Shown: in pieces, positions 33,933 to 42,667 of the stretch
Numbering within the stretch: the first letter of the stretch is position 1
Layout: each line of letters opens with the position of its first letter
Notes under the pieces: model-generated
The model's input: the letters and a program-made list of their open reading frames with translations, nothing else
What the model was told of the DNA's origin: nothing
The model's database searches: none
Made by a program: the position numbers and the translations under genes
Origin: Cupriavidus malaysiensis
GTDB lineage: Bacteria > Pseudomonadota > Gammaproteobacteria > Burkholderiales > Burkholderiaceae
DNA: 64,000 nucleotides
Direction of reading: 5' to 3'
Assembly (NCBI RefSeq): GCF_001854325.1
Contig: NZ_CP017755.1
Span: forward strand, 744,001 to 808,000

Positions 33933-34006
33933 AGGCCCGATCCCGCGGCGGGGGCACGCAGTTCCTCCCGACGCGCTGCATTTCCGCTTGAACCCACTGG
34001 CACGAT

Positions 34007-35755
34007 ATGACGCAGTCCCCGCATTCCGGCGCCGCCCAGGCGTCCAGCCCCGCTCCCCGCCGCTCCCCGTTCTGGCCGACCGGCCTGCCCGCGGAAGCGC
34101 ACATCCCGCGCACCAGCCTGGTCTACAACGTCGAAGCGGCGGCGCGCCGCTATCCCGGCAAGACGGCCATCCAGTACTTCAGCCGCGCGATCCGCTACGC
34201 CGAGCTGCATGCGCAGATCGAGCGCATGGCGGGCTACCTGCAGCGCGCCTGCGGGGTCGGTCCCGGCGACCGCGTGCTGCTCTACAGCCAGAACTGTCCG
34301 CAGTTCATCATTGCCTACTACGCCATCCTGCGTGCCGAGGCGGTGGTGGTGCCGGCCAACCCGATGTGGCTGACCGACGAACTGGCGCACGTGGCCGGCG
34401 ACAGCGGCGCGCGCGTGGCGTTCGCTGCGGCCGAGCTGTACGAGCGGCTGGCGCCGCTGCACGGCGAGGCGCTGCCGCATGTGATCGTGCACGACTATGC
34501 CGACATGCTGCCCGAGCCGGCGCAGGAGGCGGACGGCCCGTCCGTGCCCGCCTGGCTGCGCGAGCGCGCGCCGCTGTCGGCGCGGGCCCCGGCCGGCTGT
34601 ACGCTGGTGCGCTGGCAGGATGCCGAGGCGGCCGGCCTGGCCCCGCTGCCGCACGCCGCCGGATTCGACACCCTGTGCATGCTGGCCTACACCTCGGGCA
34701 CCACCGGCCATCCCAAGGGCTGCATGCACACCCACGGCACCCTGATGAGCGCGGCCGTGGGTTCGCAGATCTGGCGCAGCAACACGCCCGAGGCGGTCTT
34801 CCTGTCGGTGGCGCCGATGTTCCACCTGCTGGGCATGCAGAACGGCATCCACGCGCCGCTTTACCTGGGTGCCACCATCGTGCTGCTGCCGCGCTGGGAG
34901 CGTGCGCTGGCAGCAGACATGATCGAGCGCTACCGGGTTTCCAACTGGGGCGCGCCGCCAGCCATGCTGGTCGACTTCTTTTCGCAGCCGGGCATCCTGG
35001 AGCGCGACCTGTCGAGCCTGGCCTTCCTCGGCGGTGGCGGGGCGGCCATGCCCGACGCCGTGGCCAATATGCTGCAGGAGCGCTTCGGCCTGGGCTACGT
35101 CGAAGCCTACGGCCTGACCGAGACCGCCGCCTTCCTGCTCTCCAACCCACGCCAGCGGCCCAAGCGCGAATGCCTCGGCATCGCCACCTTCGGCGTCGAC
35201 GCGCGCGTGATCGATCCGCACAGCGGCGCCGAGCTGCCCCAGGGCGAGCTGGGCGAGATCGTCGCCAGCGGGGCCCAGGTGATGCGCGGCTACTGGCGCA
35301 ACCCGGAGGCGGACGCCGAGACCTTCATCGAGATCGACGGCAAGCGCTTCCTGCGCACCGGCGACCTGGGCTTCATCGATGCGGATGGCTACTTCTTCAT
35401 GCGCGATCGCCTCAAGCGCATGATCAACGCCTCCGGCTTCAAGGTGTGGCCGGCCGAGGTGGAAAACCTGCTGTACGGGCACCCGGCCGTCCATGAAGCC
35501 TGCGTGATCGCCGCCAAGGACGCGCGGCGGGGCGAGACCGTCAAGGCGGTGATCGCCCTCAAGCCGGGCATGCAAGGGCGCGATGAGGCCGGCGCCGAAC
35601 AGATCATGCAGTGGTGCCGCGAGCGCCTGGCCGCCTACAAGGTGCCGCGCCTGGTGGAGTTCGTCGAGGCGCTGCCGAAGTCGGGCACCGGCAAGATCCA
35701 GTGGCGCGCGCTGCAGGAGGCCGAGAATGCCGCGCCGGCGCGCGCGGTGGAGTAG
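34007..35755 (+). CDS. AMP-dependent acyl-CoA synthetase
   Basis: A 582-residue ANL-family ligase. The P-loop is AYTSGTTGHPKGCMHTHGT, A5 is GYVEAYGLTETAAFLL, the hinge RTGDLGFIDADGYFFMRDRL with KRMINASGFKVWPAEVE, and the catalytic Lys lies in PKSGTGKIQWRAL. It converts an acid to its CoA thioester for the enoyl-CoA hydratase and acyl-CoA dehydrogenase encoded after it. It starts 74 bases after the second Bug gene on the same strand. The preceding receptor genes and shared strand suggest that the Bug ligand is its substrate. Confidence 0.9.
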   Translation: MTQSPHSGAAQASSPAPRRSPFWPTGLPAEAHIPRTSLVYNVEAAARRYPGKTAIQYFSRAIRYAELHAQIERMAGYLQRACGVGPGDRVLLYSQNCPQFIIAYYAILRAEAVVVPANPMWLTDELAHVAGDSGARVAFAAAELYERLAPLHGEALPHVIVHDYADMLPEPAQEADGPSVPAWLRERAPLSARAPAGCTLVRWQDAEAAGLAPLPHAAGFDTLCMLAYTSGTTGHPKGCMHTHGTLMSAAVGSQIWRSNTPEAVFLSVAPMFHLLGMQNGIHAPLYLGATIVLLPRWERALAADMIERYRVSNWGAPPAMLVDFFSQPGILERDLSSLAFLGGGGAAMPDAVANMLQERFGLGYVEAYGLTETAAFLLSNPRQRPKRECLGIATFGVDARVIDPHSGAELPQGELGEIVASGAQVMRGYWRNPEADAETFIEIDGKRFLRTGDLGFIDADGYFFMRDRLKRMINASGFKVWPAEVENLLYGHPAVHEACVIAAKDARRGETVKAVIALKPGMQGRDEAGAEQIMQWCRERLAAYKVPRLVEFVEALPKSGTGKIQWRALQEAENAAPARAVE

Positions 35756-35756
35756 G

Positions 35757-35816
35757 CGGCGGACGGCAACGGGCGACAACGGGCAGCAGCGGACGACAGC
35801 GGACGACAAGCGGTGG
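35757..35816. repeat. imperfect GCGGACGACAA-type short tandem repeats
   Basis: About five loosely repeated units (GGACGGCAACGGGCGACAACGGGCAGCAGCGG-like, written here only as a pattern) fill the start of the 153-bp gap between the ligase and the third Bug gene. No gene or promoter is obvious; it is likely a slippage-derived spacer. Confidence 0.55.
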
Positions 35817-35908
35817 CCGCGGGCAGGCCCGCCGCCCGCGGCAGGGCGGGGCCGGACAGGCAAGAAGAGGGCGCCGGCGCGCCCCGCAACGAGAACGAGG
35901 AGACAGCA

Positions 35909-36895
35909 ATGGACAAGCAGAGAAGGCAGTGGCTGGCACAGGCCGCCGCACTGGGCGGCGGCGCCGCATTGACGAGCTGGGGCGTGCGCGCCCAGGGCGA
36001 CTACCCGGCACGCCCGCTGCGCCTGGTGGTGCCGTATCCGGCCGGCGGCGGCACCGACACCGTGGCGCGGCTGATCGGGCAGAAGCTGTCACAGAACTGG
36101 GGCCAGCCGGTGGTGGTGGACAACAAGCCCGGCGCCAGCGGCATGCTGGGCAACGACATCGTCGCCAAGGCCGCGCCGGATGGCTATACCGTGCTGCTCG
36201 GCATCACGGCGATGATCCAGTCGCCCGGCCTGTACAAGAAGATTCCCTACAACGTCGAGCGCGACTTCGCGCCGGTCTCGCTGGTGGCGCGTTCGTCGGA
36301 CCTGTTCGTGGTGCCCAACCGCGTGCCGGCGCGCACGCTGGCGGAGTTCGTCGCGTTGGCCAAGGCCAGCCCCGGCAAGCTCAGCTATGGCTCCTACGGC
36401 AACGGTACCTCGGCCCACCTGCACGGCGAGCAGCTCAAGATGCGTGCCGGCATCGACCTGGTCCACATTCCCTACAAGGGGGCCGCGCCGCTGGTCAGCG
36501 ACGTGCTGGGCGGGCAGGTGGACTCCGCCTTCGTCGACGTCACCTCCGCCAATGCCTACGTGACTTCCGGCAAGTTCCGCGTGCTGGCCATCACCGGCAC
36601 GCAGCGCCACAAGGCGCTGCCGGCGGTGCCGACCTTCGCCGAGGCGGGCTTCGCCGGCTTCGAGCCGAACGGCTGGTTCGCCTTCTTCCTGCCCGCCGGC
36701 GCGCCGCGCGACGTTTCGTCGCGCTTGTCGGCGGAGATCGTGCGCATCACCCGCCTGCCCGATGTGTCGCAGCGGCTGGCCGACATGGGGCTGCAGCCGG
36801 TGGGCTCGACCCCGGAAGAACTGGCCGCGGTGGTCGCGACCGATACGCCCAAGTGGGCGCGCATCGTGCGCGATGCCCATATCCAGCTCGATTGA
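35909..36895 (+). CDS. Bug (TctC-type) periplasmic solute receptor
   Basis: A 328-residue Bug protein with a Tat-like signal start (MDKQRRQWLAQAAALGGGAA) and cleavage near VRAQ. Core motifs are RLVVPYPAGGGTDTVARLIG, NKPGASGMLGNDIVAKAAPDG and IPYKGAAPLVSDVLGGQV. It differs clearly from the two upstream Bug copies (IGQKLSQNWGQPVVVDN), so it probably binds a different carboxylate. A GAGGAG site precedes the ATG at 35909. It is flanked by the ligase and the enoyl-CoA hydratase genes in one plus-strand run. Confidence 0.92.
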   Translation: MDKQRRQWLAQAAALGGGAALTSWGVRAQGDYPARPLRLVVPYPAGGGTDTVARLIGQKLSQNWGQPVVVDNKPGASGMLGNDIVAKAAPDGYTVLLGITAMIQSPGLYKKIPYNVERDFAPVSLVARSSDLFVVPNRVPARTLAEFVALAKASPGKLSYGSYGNGTSAHLHGEQLKMRAGIDLVHIPYKGAAPLVSDVLGGQVDSAFVDVTSANAYVTSGKFRVLAITGTQRHKALPAVPTFAEAGFAGFEPNGWFAFFLPAGAPRDVSSRLSAEIVRITRLPDVSQRLADMGLQPVGSTPEELAAVVATDTPKWARIVRDAHIQLD

Positions 36896-36940
36896 AGCGG
36901 CCCGCCGCGGCCGCCACGTGACAGGCCACAGGAGACTCCG

Positions 36941-37720
36941 ATGGAAACCATCCGCTACGCCGTCGAGGACGGCATCGCCACGCTGACGCTGGACTACCCG
37001 GCACGCAAGAACGCCCTCAACGGCACCATGCGCCGCGAGATCGGCGAGGTGATCCACGGCCTGCGCCAGGACAGCTCGGTGCGCGCCCTGATCCTGACCG
37101 GCGCCGGCACCGACTTCTGTTCCGGTGGCGACATCAGCACGATGAAGGGCCAGATCAGCGCCGACCAGGGGCGCCAGCGCCTGGCAGCCATCCACCCGTG
37201 GCTGGAAGACCTGATCCAGCTCGACCGCCCGGTCATCGCCGCCGTCGACGGCGCCGCCTTCGGTGCCGGCTTCAGCCTGGCGCTGACCGCCGACATCGTG
37301 CTGGCCACGCCGCGCGCGCGCTTCGCGCTGCCCTTCCTGCGCCTCGGCCTGATTCCCGATTGTGGCGCTTTCTACACACTGCCGCGCATGATCGGCCTGC
37401 AGCGCGCCAAGGCCTTGATGTTCTCGATGCGGGAGCTGAGCGCCGAGGCGGCGCGCGACGAGGGCATCGTCATGGAGATCGTGCCGGCCGAGGCCCTGCA
37501 GGCACGGGCGCGCGCCATCGCCTCCGCCTTCACCGAGGCCTCGCCGGTGGCGCTGGCGTTGACCAAGCGGGCACTCAACGCATCGCTCAACCAGGACTTG
37601 CACAGCATGCTCGAGATGGAGGCGGACGGGCAGGGCATCGCCTTCGCCACCGAGTACCGCGAGCAGGCGGCGACGCGCTTCCTCGACAAGCAGCCGGCGC
37701 GCTATCGCTGGCCGGACTGA
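36941..37720 (+). CDS. enoyl-CoA hydratase/isomerase family protein
   Basis: A 259-residue crotonase-fold protein. The oxyanion-hole segments are CSGGDISTM (about 60-70) and VDGAAFGAGFSLALTADI (about 103-120). In the second catalytic region, LGLIPDCGAFYTLPRMIG, the first acidic position seen in classical hydratases is not obvious, whereas the Asp of PaaG/isomerase-type relatives is present. It may therefore isomerise or hydrate a non-standard enoyl-CoA. A GGAGACTCCG site precedes the ATG. It lies between a Bug gene and the thiolase-like gene in the catabolic run. Confidence 0.87.
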   Translation: METIRYAVEDGIATLTLDYPARKNALNGTMRREIGEVIHGLRQDSSVRALILTGAGTDFCSGGDISTMKGQISADQGRQRLAAIHPWLEDLIQLDRPVIAAVDGAAFGAGFSLALTADIVLATPRARFALPFLRLGLIPDCGAFYTLPRMIGLQRAKALMFSMRELSAEAARDEGIVMEIVPAEALQARARAIASAFTEASPVALALTKRALNASLNQDLHSMLEMEADGQGIAFATEYREQAATRFLDKQPARYRWPD

Positions 37721-37782
37721 CCAGGACCGCGCGGGCGCCGGCACAAGACACAGGCACAGGACACAGCACAGGAGACAGGCCG

Positions 37783-38949
37783 ATGGAGAGCGTGTGCGTG
37801 GTGGGCGTGGCCATGGTGCCGTTCCACGAGCCGGGCGCGGGCGGCAGCGAAGCCGCGCTGGGCGCGCGCGCCGCGCGCGCGGCGCTGGACGACGCCGGGC
37901 TGTCCTATGCCCAGGTCGAGCAGGCCTATGCCGGCCACGCCTGCGGCGATCCCTTCGGCGGCCAGCGCGCGCTGTATGGCCTGGGCATGACCGGCATCCC
38001 GGTGGTCAATGTCAGCAGCCACGACGCGAGCGGTGCGGTGGCCTTGTTCCTCGCGCGGCAGGCGGTCGCCTGCGGTGCGGTGGAATGTGCGTTGGCGCTG
38101 GGCTTCGACCAGCCCGGGGCGGGCGCCTCGGCGGACCTGCCGGAGGCCTTCCTCGATGCGCTCGACGATCTGCAGGGCTTCGATCCGGAAGTGCCATGCG
38201 AGGCCCAGTTCTTCGGCGGTGCCGCGCGGGCCTATATGCGCGAGCATGGGCTGCGGGCGGAGACACTCGGGCACATCGCCGTCAAGGCCCGCCGGCATGG
38301 TGCGAGCAATCCGGGCGCGCTGGCGCGCACGCCGCTCGGCCTGGCCGAGGTGATGGCCTCGCCCACCGTGTTCGCGCCGCTGACCCGCCTGCAGTGCTGC
38401 CGGCCCGCCAGCGGGGCCGCCGCCGCGGTGCTCTGCTCGCCCGTCTTCGCGCGCCGGCACGGTCTGCCGCGGCAGGTCGAGATCGCTGCCCAGGCGATGG
38501 CCTCGGCCCTGCCGTCCGCGCTCGAGGGAGCCGACCTGCGCTGCCTGGCGGGCGCCGACATGGCGCAGGCGGCGGCGCGCCAGGTCTATGAAGCCGCGGG
38601 CCTCGGCCCCGCCGACCTCGACCTGGTCGAACTGCACGACAGCGCGACCGCCAATGAGCTGATCACCTATGAGGCGCTCGGGCTGACGGCGCCGGGCACG
38701 GCCGAGCGCTTCGTGCTCGACGGCGGCAATACCTACGGCGGCGCGATCGTGACCAATCCGTCCGGCGGCCTGCTGGCGCGCGGCAACCCGCCCGGGGCGA
38801 CCGGGCTGGCGCAGTGCGCCGAGCTGGTGTGGCAGCTGCGCGGCAGCGCCGGGGCGCGCCAGGTCGAGGGTGCCCGTATTGCATTGCAGCACACGCTTGG
38901 ACTCGGCGGCGCCTGCGTCGTCGGGCTTTACCGCGCGGCGGGCCGATGA
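37783..38949 (+). CDS. SCP-x-type thiolase-like protein lacking canonical catalytic residues
   Basis: A 388-residue protein aligned end to end with the thiolase domain of SCP-x/sterol carrier proteins (VVGVAMVPFHEPG; GNTYGGAIVTNPSGGLLARG; LAQCAELVWQLRG). The nucleophile loop usually reads INVNNNCATGS; here it is VNVSSHDASGA, so Asp (about residue 80) replaces the Cys. HDCFSTNEL is HDSATANEL, and the GHPLGATG His is Asn (GNPPGATG). Normal thiolysis is therefore unlikely. Some SCP-x-like proteins, such as steroid aldolases of the Ltp2 type, use the fold for C-C cleavage instead; an aldolase or a regulatory role is possible. The ATG has an AGGAGACAGG site upstream. Confidence 0.85.
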   Translation: MESVCVVGVAMVPFHEPGAGGSEAALGARAARAALDDAGLSYAQVEQAYAGHACGDPFGGQRALYGLGMTGIPVVNVSSHDASGAVALFLARQAVACGAVECALALGFDQPGAGASADLPEAFLDALDDLQGFDPEVPCEAQFFGGAARAYMREHGLRAETLGHIAVKARRHGASNPGALARTPLGLAEVMASPTVFAPLTRLQCCRPASGAAAAVLCSPVFARRHGLPRQVEIAAQAMASALPSALEGADLRCLAGADMAQAAARQVYEAAGLGPADLDLVELHDSATANELITYEALGLTAPGTAERFVLDGGNTYGGAIVTNPSGGLLARGNPPGATGLAQCAELVWQLRGSAGARQVEGARIALQHTLGLGGACVVGLYRAAGR

Positions 38950-39050
38950 TGGCCAGGCCGCCCCGGCAGCCGGTCGCGGCGGCCTTCCGCCGCAACCGGC
39001 CATGACCCAATCCGCATTCATCCCAACTGCAACGAACCAGGAGAAAGACC

Positions 39051-40238
39051 ATGGGAGCGCAAGACAGACACAATGAAATGGCGCCGCGGCCCACCCCGTG
39101 GATGACCGACGACCTGCGCCTGTTCCAGGAAACCGTGCGGCGCTTCATCGAGCGCGAGCTGGCGCCCCACGAGGCGCGCTGGGCGGAGCGCGGCTATATC
39201 GACCGCGAGGTGTGGAACCGCGCCGGCGAGGTCGGCCTGCTGTGTGCCAGTATTCCCGAGGAATACGGCGGCGGCGGCGGCAACTTCGCCCATGAGGCGG
39301 TGATCACCATGGAAATGGCGCGCGCCATCGTCTCCAGCCTGGGTAACGGCGTGCACAGCGGCATCGTGGCGCATTACCTGCTCAACTACGGTACCGAGGA
39401 GCAGAAGCGCAAGTGGCTGCCGAAGATGGCCACGGGCGAGCTGGTGGCCGCCATCGCCATGTCGGAGCCCGGCGCGGGCTCCGACCTGAAGTCCGTGCGC
39501 ACCCGCGCGGTGCGTGAAGTGACCCAGGATGGCGAATGCTATCGCATCAACGGTGCGAAGACCTTCATCACCAACGGCTATCACGCCGACCTGGTGTGCG
39601 TGGTCGCCAAGACCGACCCGGAGGCCGGCGCGCGCGGCGTGTCGCTGATCATGGTCGAGACGCGTGACCTGCCGGGCTTCCGCCGCGGCCGGATCCTGGA
39701 GAAGATCGGGCAGAAGGGGCAGGACACGGCCGAGCTGTTCTTCGATGACGTGCGCGTGCCGGTGGCCAACCTGCTCGGCGAGACGGAGGGGCAGGGCTTC
39801 TACCAGCTGATGCAGCAGCTGCCGCAGGAGCGCATGATCATCGCGCTCGGCGCGGTGGCCAGCATGCATCGCGCGATCGAGCTGACCACGGACTACGTGC
39901 GCGAGCGCAAGGTGTTCGGCCAGCCGCTGCTGGACCTGCAGAACACCCGCTTCAAGCTGGCGGAGTGCAAGACCAATGCCACCATTGCCGCCACCTTCGT
40001 TGACGACTGCATGGTGCGGCTGATGGACGGCAAGCTCGACGCCGCCACCGCCGCCATGGCCAAGTGGTGGTGCTCGCAGCGCAACTGCGAGGTCATCGAC
40101 GAATGCCTGCAGCTGCATGGCGGCTATGGCTACATGCTGGAGTACCCGATCGCGCGCATGTACGCCAATGCGCGCGTCAGCAAGATCTATGGCGGCTCCA
40201 ACGAGATCATGAAGGAGCTGGTGGCGCGCACGTTATAG
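39051..40238 (+). CDS. acyl-CoA dehydrogenase
   Basis: A 395-residue FAD acyl-CoA dehydrogenase of the long-chain/isovaleryl-like branch. AIAMSEPGAGSDLKSVRTRA and YRINGAKTFITNGYHAD contact flavin and substrate. The likely catalytic base is the Glu of LPQERMIIALGAV (about 262), as in long-chain enzymes. LQLHGGYGYMLEYPIARMYANARVSKIYGGSNEIMKE closes the protein in the usual way (segments listed by motif). It oxidises an acyl-CoA to the 2-enoyl-CoA used by the hydratase. Last gene of the plus-strand run; a weak terminator follows. Confidence 0.92.
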   Translation: MGAQDRHNEMAPRPTPWMTDDLRLFQETVRRFIERELAPHEARWAERGYIDREVWNRAGEVGLLCASIPEEYGGGGGNFAHEAVITMEMARAIVSSLGNGVHSGIVAHYLLNYGTEEQKRKWLPKMATGELVAAIAMSEPGAGSDLKSVRTRAVREVTQDGECYRINGAKTFITNGYHADLVCVVAKTDPEAGARGVSLIMVETRDLPGFRRGRILEKIGQKGQDTAELFFDDVRVPVANLLGETEGQGFYQLMQQLPQERMIIALGAVASMHRAIELTTDYVRERKVFGQPLLDLQNTRFKLAECKTNATIAATFVDDCMVRLMDGKLDAATAAMAKWWCSQRNCEVIDECLQLHGGYGYMLEYPIARMYANARVSKIYGGSNEIMKELVARTL

Positions 40239-40316
40239 CCACGCCGCGCTGCATGCATCCGCGCTCGTGCGAATGCACTAGGGCGTTCGCAGTAGACCGC
40301 CCGCAATCGCTTGTGC

Positions 40317-40344
40317 CGCCGGCCTTCGCGCCGGCGTTCTCTTT
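40317..40344 (+). terminator. terminator after the acyl-CoA dehydrogenase gene
   Basis: CGCCGGC (40317-40323) and GCCGGCG (40330-40336) form a 7-bp stem with a 6-base loop followed by TTCTCTTT. It lies 79 bases after the stop codon. Confidence 0.55.
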
Positions 40345-40570
40345 GGGCCTGAGGTTTCTCGTTACAAAAGCACCTGTGCACGCCCGCGGCATAAGGTGTA
40401 AGGTGTGACCAGAAAGTGGTCGGATAGACCGACAGAAGCGGGTGGGGGAGCGCAATCATCGCCGGCGGCTTCATCGCTTGGCGCACTAGCAAATGCAGGG
40501 ATCGCGCATCCGTTGCACATTTGCAGCGATCGAAAAAAGTGCGTCAACTCTCTCCTCCGCTCCGCCGTTA

Positions 40571-40590
40571 TTTGACTATGATGAAGTAAA
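40571..40590 (+). promoter_or_regulatory. possible sigma-S-like promoter of prkA
   Basis: The 363 bases between the terminator and prkA hold no gene. TTTGACTATGATG contains an extended -10-like TATGAT (40577-40582) without a clear -35 box, as in many sigma-S promoters, about 125 bases upstream of the prkA ATG. In enterobacteria the homologous operon is stationary-phase and nitrogen-stress controlled. I found no good sigma-54 site (GG-N10-GC) here. Confidence 0.3.
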
Positions 40591-40707
40591 GAATTCGCAA
40601 CTTTGCCAGCTTCCGTCAGGCCGGGGTGGCGGAACCGTCAATGCTGGCGTGCAGTCTCAGGTAGTAATACACCTTCGCCTCGGACGATTCGCTGACGGGA
40701 GTGAGGT

Positions 40708-42630
40708 ATGGACATTTTCGGCCACTACGCATCGCGCTTCGAAGCCCGCAAGGAAGAGGAGTACAGCATCCAGGAGTACCTGGATATCTGCAAGAAGGAC
40801 CCTTCCGCCTATGCGACTGCCGCCGAGCGCATGCTCGCGGCGATCGGCCAGCCGGAGCTGGTGGATACCCACCACGATCCCAGGCTGTCGCGGCTCTTCT
40901 TCAACAAGGTCATCAAGATCTATCCTGCGTTCCGCGAGTTCTACGGCATGGAGGACACGATCGAACAGATCGTCTCCTTCTTCAAGCATGCCGCGCAAGG
41001 GCTGGAGGAACGCAAGCAGATCCTCTACCTGCTCGGGCCCCCGGGGGGCGGCAAGTCCTCGCTCGCCGAGAAGCTGAAGGCGCTGATGGAGCAGATCCCC
41101 ATCTACGCGCTGAAGGGTTCGCCCATCCACGAGTCCCCGCTAGGGCTGTTCGCGCCCGAGGAGGACGGCAAGATCCTGGAGGAAGACTACGGCATACCGG
41201 TCCGCTACCTGAGTACCATCGCTTCGCCCTGGGCGGTCAAGCGGCTGCACGAATTCAACGGCGACATCACCCGCTTCCGCGTGGTCAAGCTGCGCCCGTC
41301 GGTGCTGTCGCAGATTGCGATTTCGAAGACGGAGCCCGGCGATGAAAACAACCAGGACATTTCCTCGCTGGTCGGCAAGGTCGATATTCGCAAGCTGGAA
41401 GACTACCCGCAGGACGATCCGGATGCTTACTCGTATTCCGGCGGGCTGTGCCTTGCCAACCGTGGCCTGCTCGAGTTCGTCGAGATGTTCAAGGCGCCCA
41501 TCAAGGTACTGCACCCGCTGCTGACGGCGACGCAGGAGGGCAACTACAAGGGCACGGAAGGCTTCGGCGCGATCCCCTTCGACGGCGTCATCCTGGCGCA
41601 CTCGAACGAGGCGGAGTGGCAGTCGTTCAAGTCCGACAAGAACAACGAGGCTTTCCTCGACCGCATCTACATCGTCAAGGTGCCGTACTGCCTGCGCGTG
41701 TCGGACGAGGTCAAGATCTACGACAAGCTGCTGCGCAACAGTTCGCTGACGGCCGCGCCATGCGCGCCCAGCACGCTGAAGATGATGGCGCAGTTCGCGG
41801 TGCTGACGCGGATCAAGGAGCCGGAGAATTCCAACATCTTCTCGAAGATGCGGGTCTATGACGGCGAGAACCTGAAGGACGTGGACCCCAAGGCCAAGTC
41901 CTACCAGGAGTACCGCGACTACGCCGGCATCGACGAGGGCATGACCGGGCTGTCCACGCGCTTTGCCTTCAAGGTGCTGTCGAAGGTCTTCAACTTCGAC
42001 AATACCGAGGTGGCGGCCAATCCGGTGCACCTGCTCTACGTGCTCGAGCAGCAGATCGAGCGCGAGCAGTTCCCGCCGGATGCCGAGTCCAAGCTGATGT
42101 CCTACATCAAGGAGTACCTGACCACGCCTTACGTGGAGTTCATCGGCAAGGAGATCCAGACGGCCTACCTGGAATCGTATTCGGAGTACGGGCAGAACAT
42201 CTTCGACCGCTATGTGGTGTTCGCCGATCTCTGGATCCAGGACCAGGAATACCGCGACCCGAATACCGGCGAGATCCTCGACCGCAACGCGCTGAATGAC
42301 GAACTCGAGAAGGTGGAGAAGCCCGCGGGCATCTCCAACCCGAAGGACTTCCGCAATGAGATCGTCAACTTCGTGCTGCGGGCGCGCGCCAACAACGGTG
42401 GCAAGAACCCGAACTGGACCAGCTACGAGAAGTTGCGCATGGTGATCGAGAAGCGGATGTTCTCGACCACGGAAGACCTGCTGCCGGTGATCTCGTTCAA
42501 CGCCAAGTCTTCGCGAGAAGACCAGGAAAAGCACGAGAACTTCATCAACCGCATGGTGGAGAAGGGCTACACACCGAAGCAGGTCAGGCTGCTGGTGGAG
42601 TGGTACCTGCGCGTGAGGAAATCGTCGTAA
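40708..42630 (+). CDS. prkA: PrkA/YeaG serine protein kinase (AAA+)
   Basis: A 640-residue protein with the usual PrkA length. It has an N-terminal AAA+ ATPase region with Walker A GPPGGGKSS (about 110-118) and a C-terminal PrkA kinase-like domain. Conserved family segments such as FNKVIKIYPAFREFYGMEDTIEQIVSFF are intact. In Bacillus and enterobacteria PrkA/YeaG acts in stationary phase and nitrogen starvation; a Lon-like protease activity has been reported for the Bacillus protein. GGAGTGAGGT precedes the ATG. It heads a three-gene operon with yeaH and spoVR, a widely conserved arrangement. Confidence 0.95.
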   Translation: MDIFGHYASRFEARKEEEYSIQEYLDICKKDPSAYATAAERMLAAIGQPELVDTHHDPRLSRLFFNKVIKIYPAFREFYGMEDTIEQIVSFFKHAAQGLEERKQILYLLGPPGGGKSSLAEKLKALMEQIPIYALKGSPIHESPLGLFAPEEDGKILEEDYGIPVRYLSTIASPWAVKRLHEFNGDITRFRVVKLRPSVLSQIAISKTEPGDENNQDISSLVGKVDIRKLEDYPQDDPDAYSYSGGLCLANRGLLEFVEMFKAPIKVLHPLLTATQEGNYKGTEGFGAIPFDGVILAHSNEAEWQSFKSDKNNEAFLDRIYIVKVPYCLRVSDEVKIYDKLLRNSSLTAAPCAPSTLKMMAQFAVLTRIKEPENSNIFSKMRVYDGENLKDVDPKAKSYQEYRDYAGIDEGMTGLSTRFAFKVLSKVFNFDNTEVAANPVHLLYVLEQQIEREQFPPDAESKLMSYIKEYLTTPYVEFIGKEIQTAYLESYSEYGQNIFDRYVVFADLWIQDQEYRDPNTGEILDRNALNDELEKVEKPAGISNPKDFRNEIVNFVLRARANNGGKNPNWTSYEKLRMVIEKRMFSTTEDLLPVISFNAKSSREDQEKHENFINRMVEKGYTPKQVRLLVEWYLRVRKSS

Positions 42631-42667
42631 CGGCGCCAGGACGAGGCCTACAACCGAGGACGATCCT

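Noticed and set aside
40345..40707. Sigma-54 promoter upstream of prkA
   Set aside because: Several GG/GC-containing stretches were checked but none has the required GG-N10-GC spacing.
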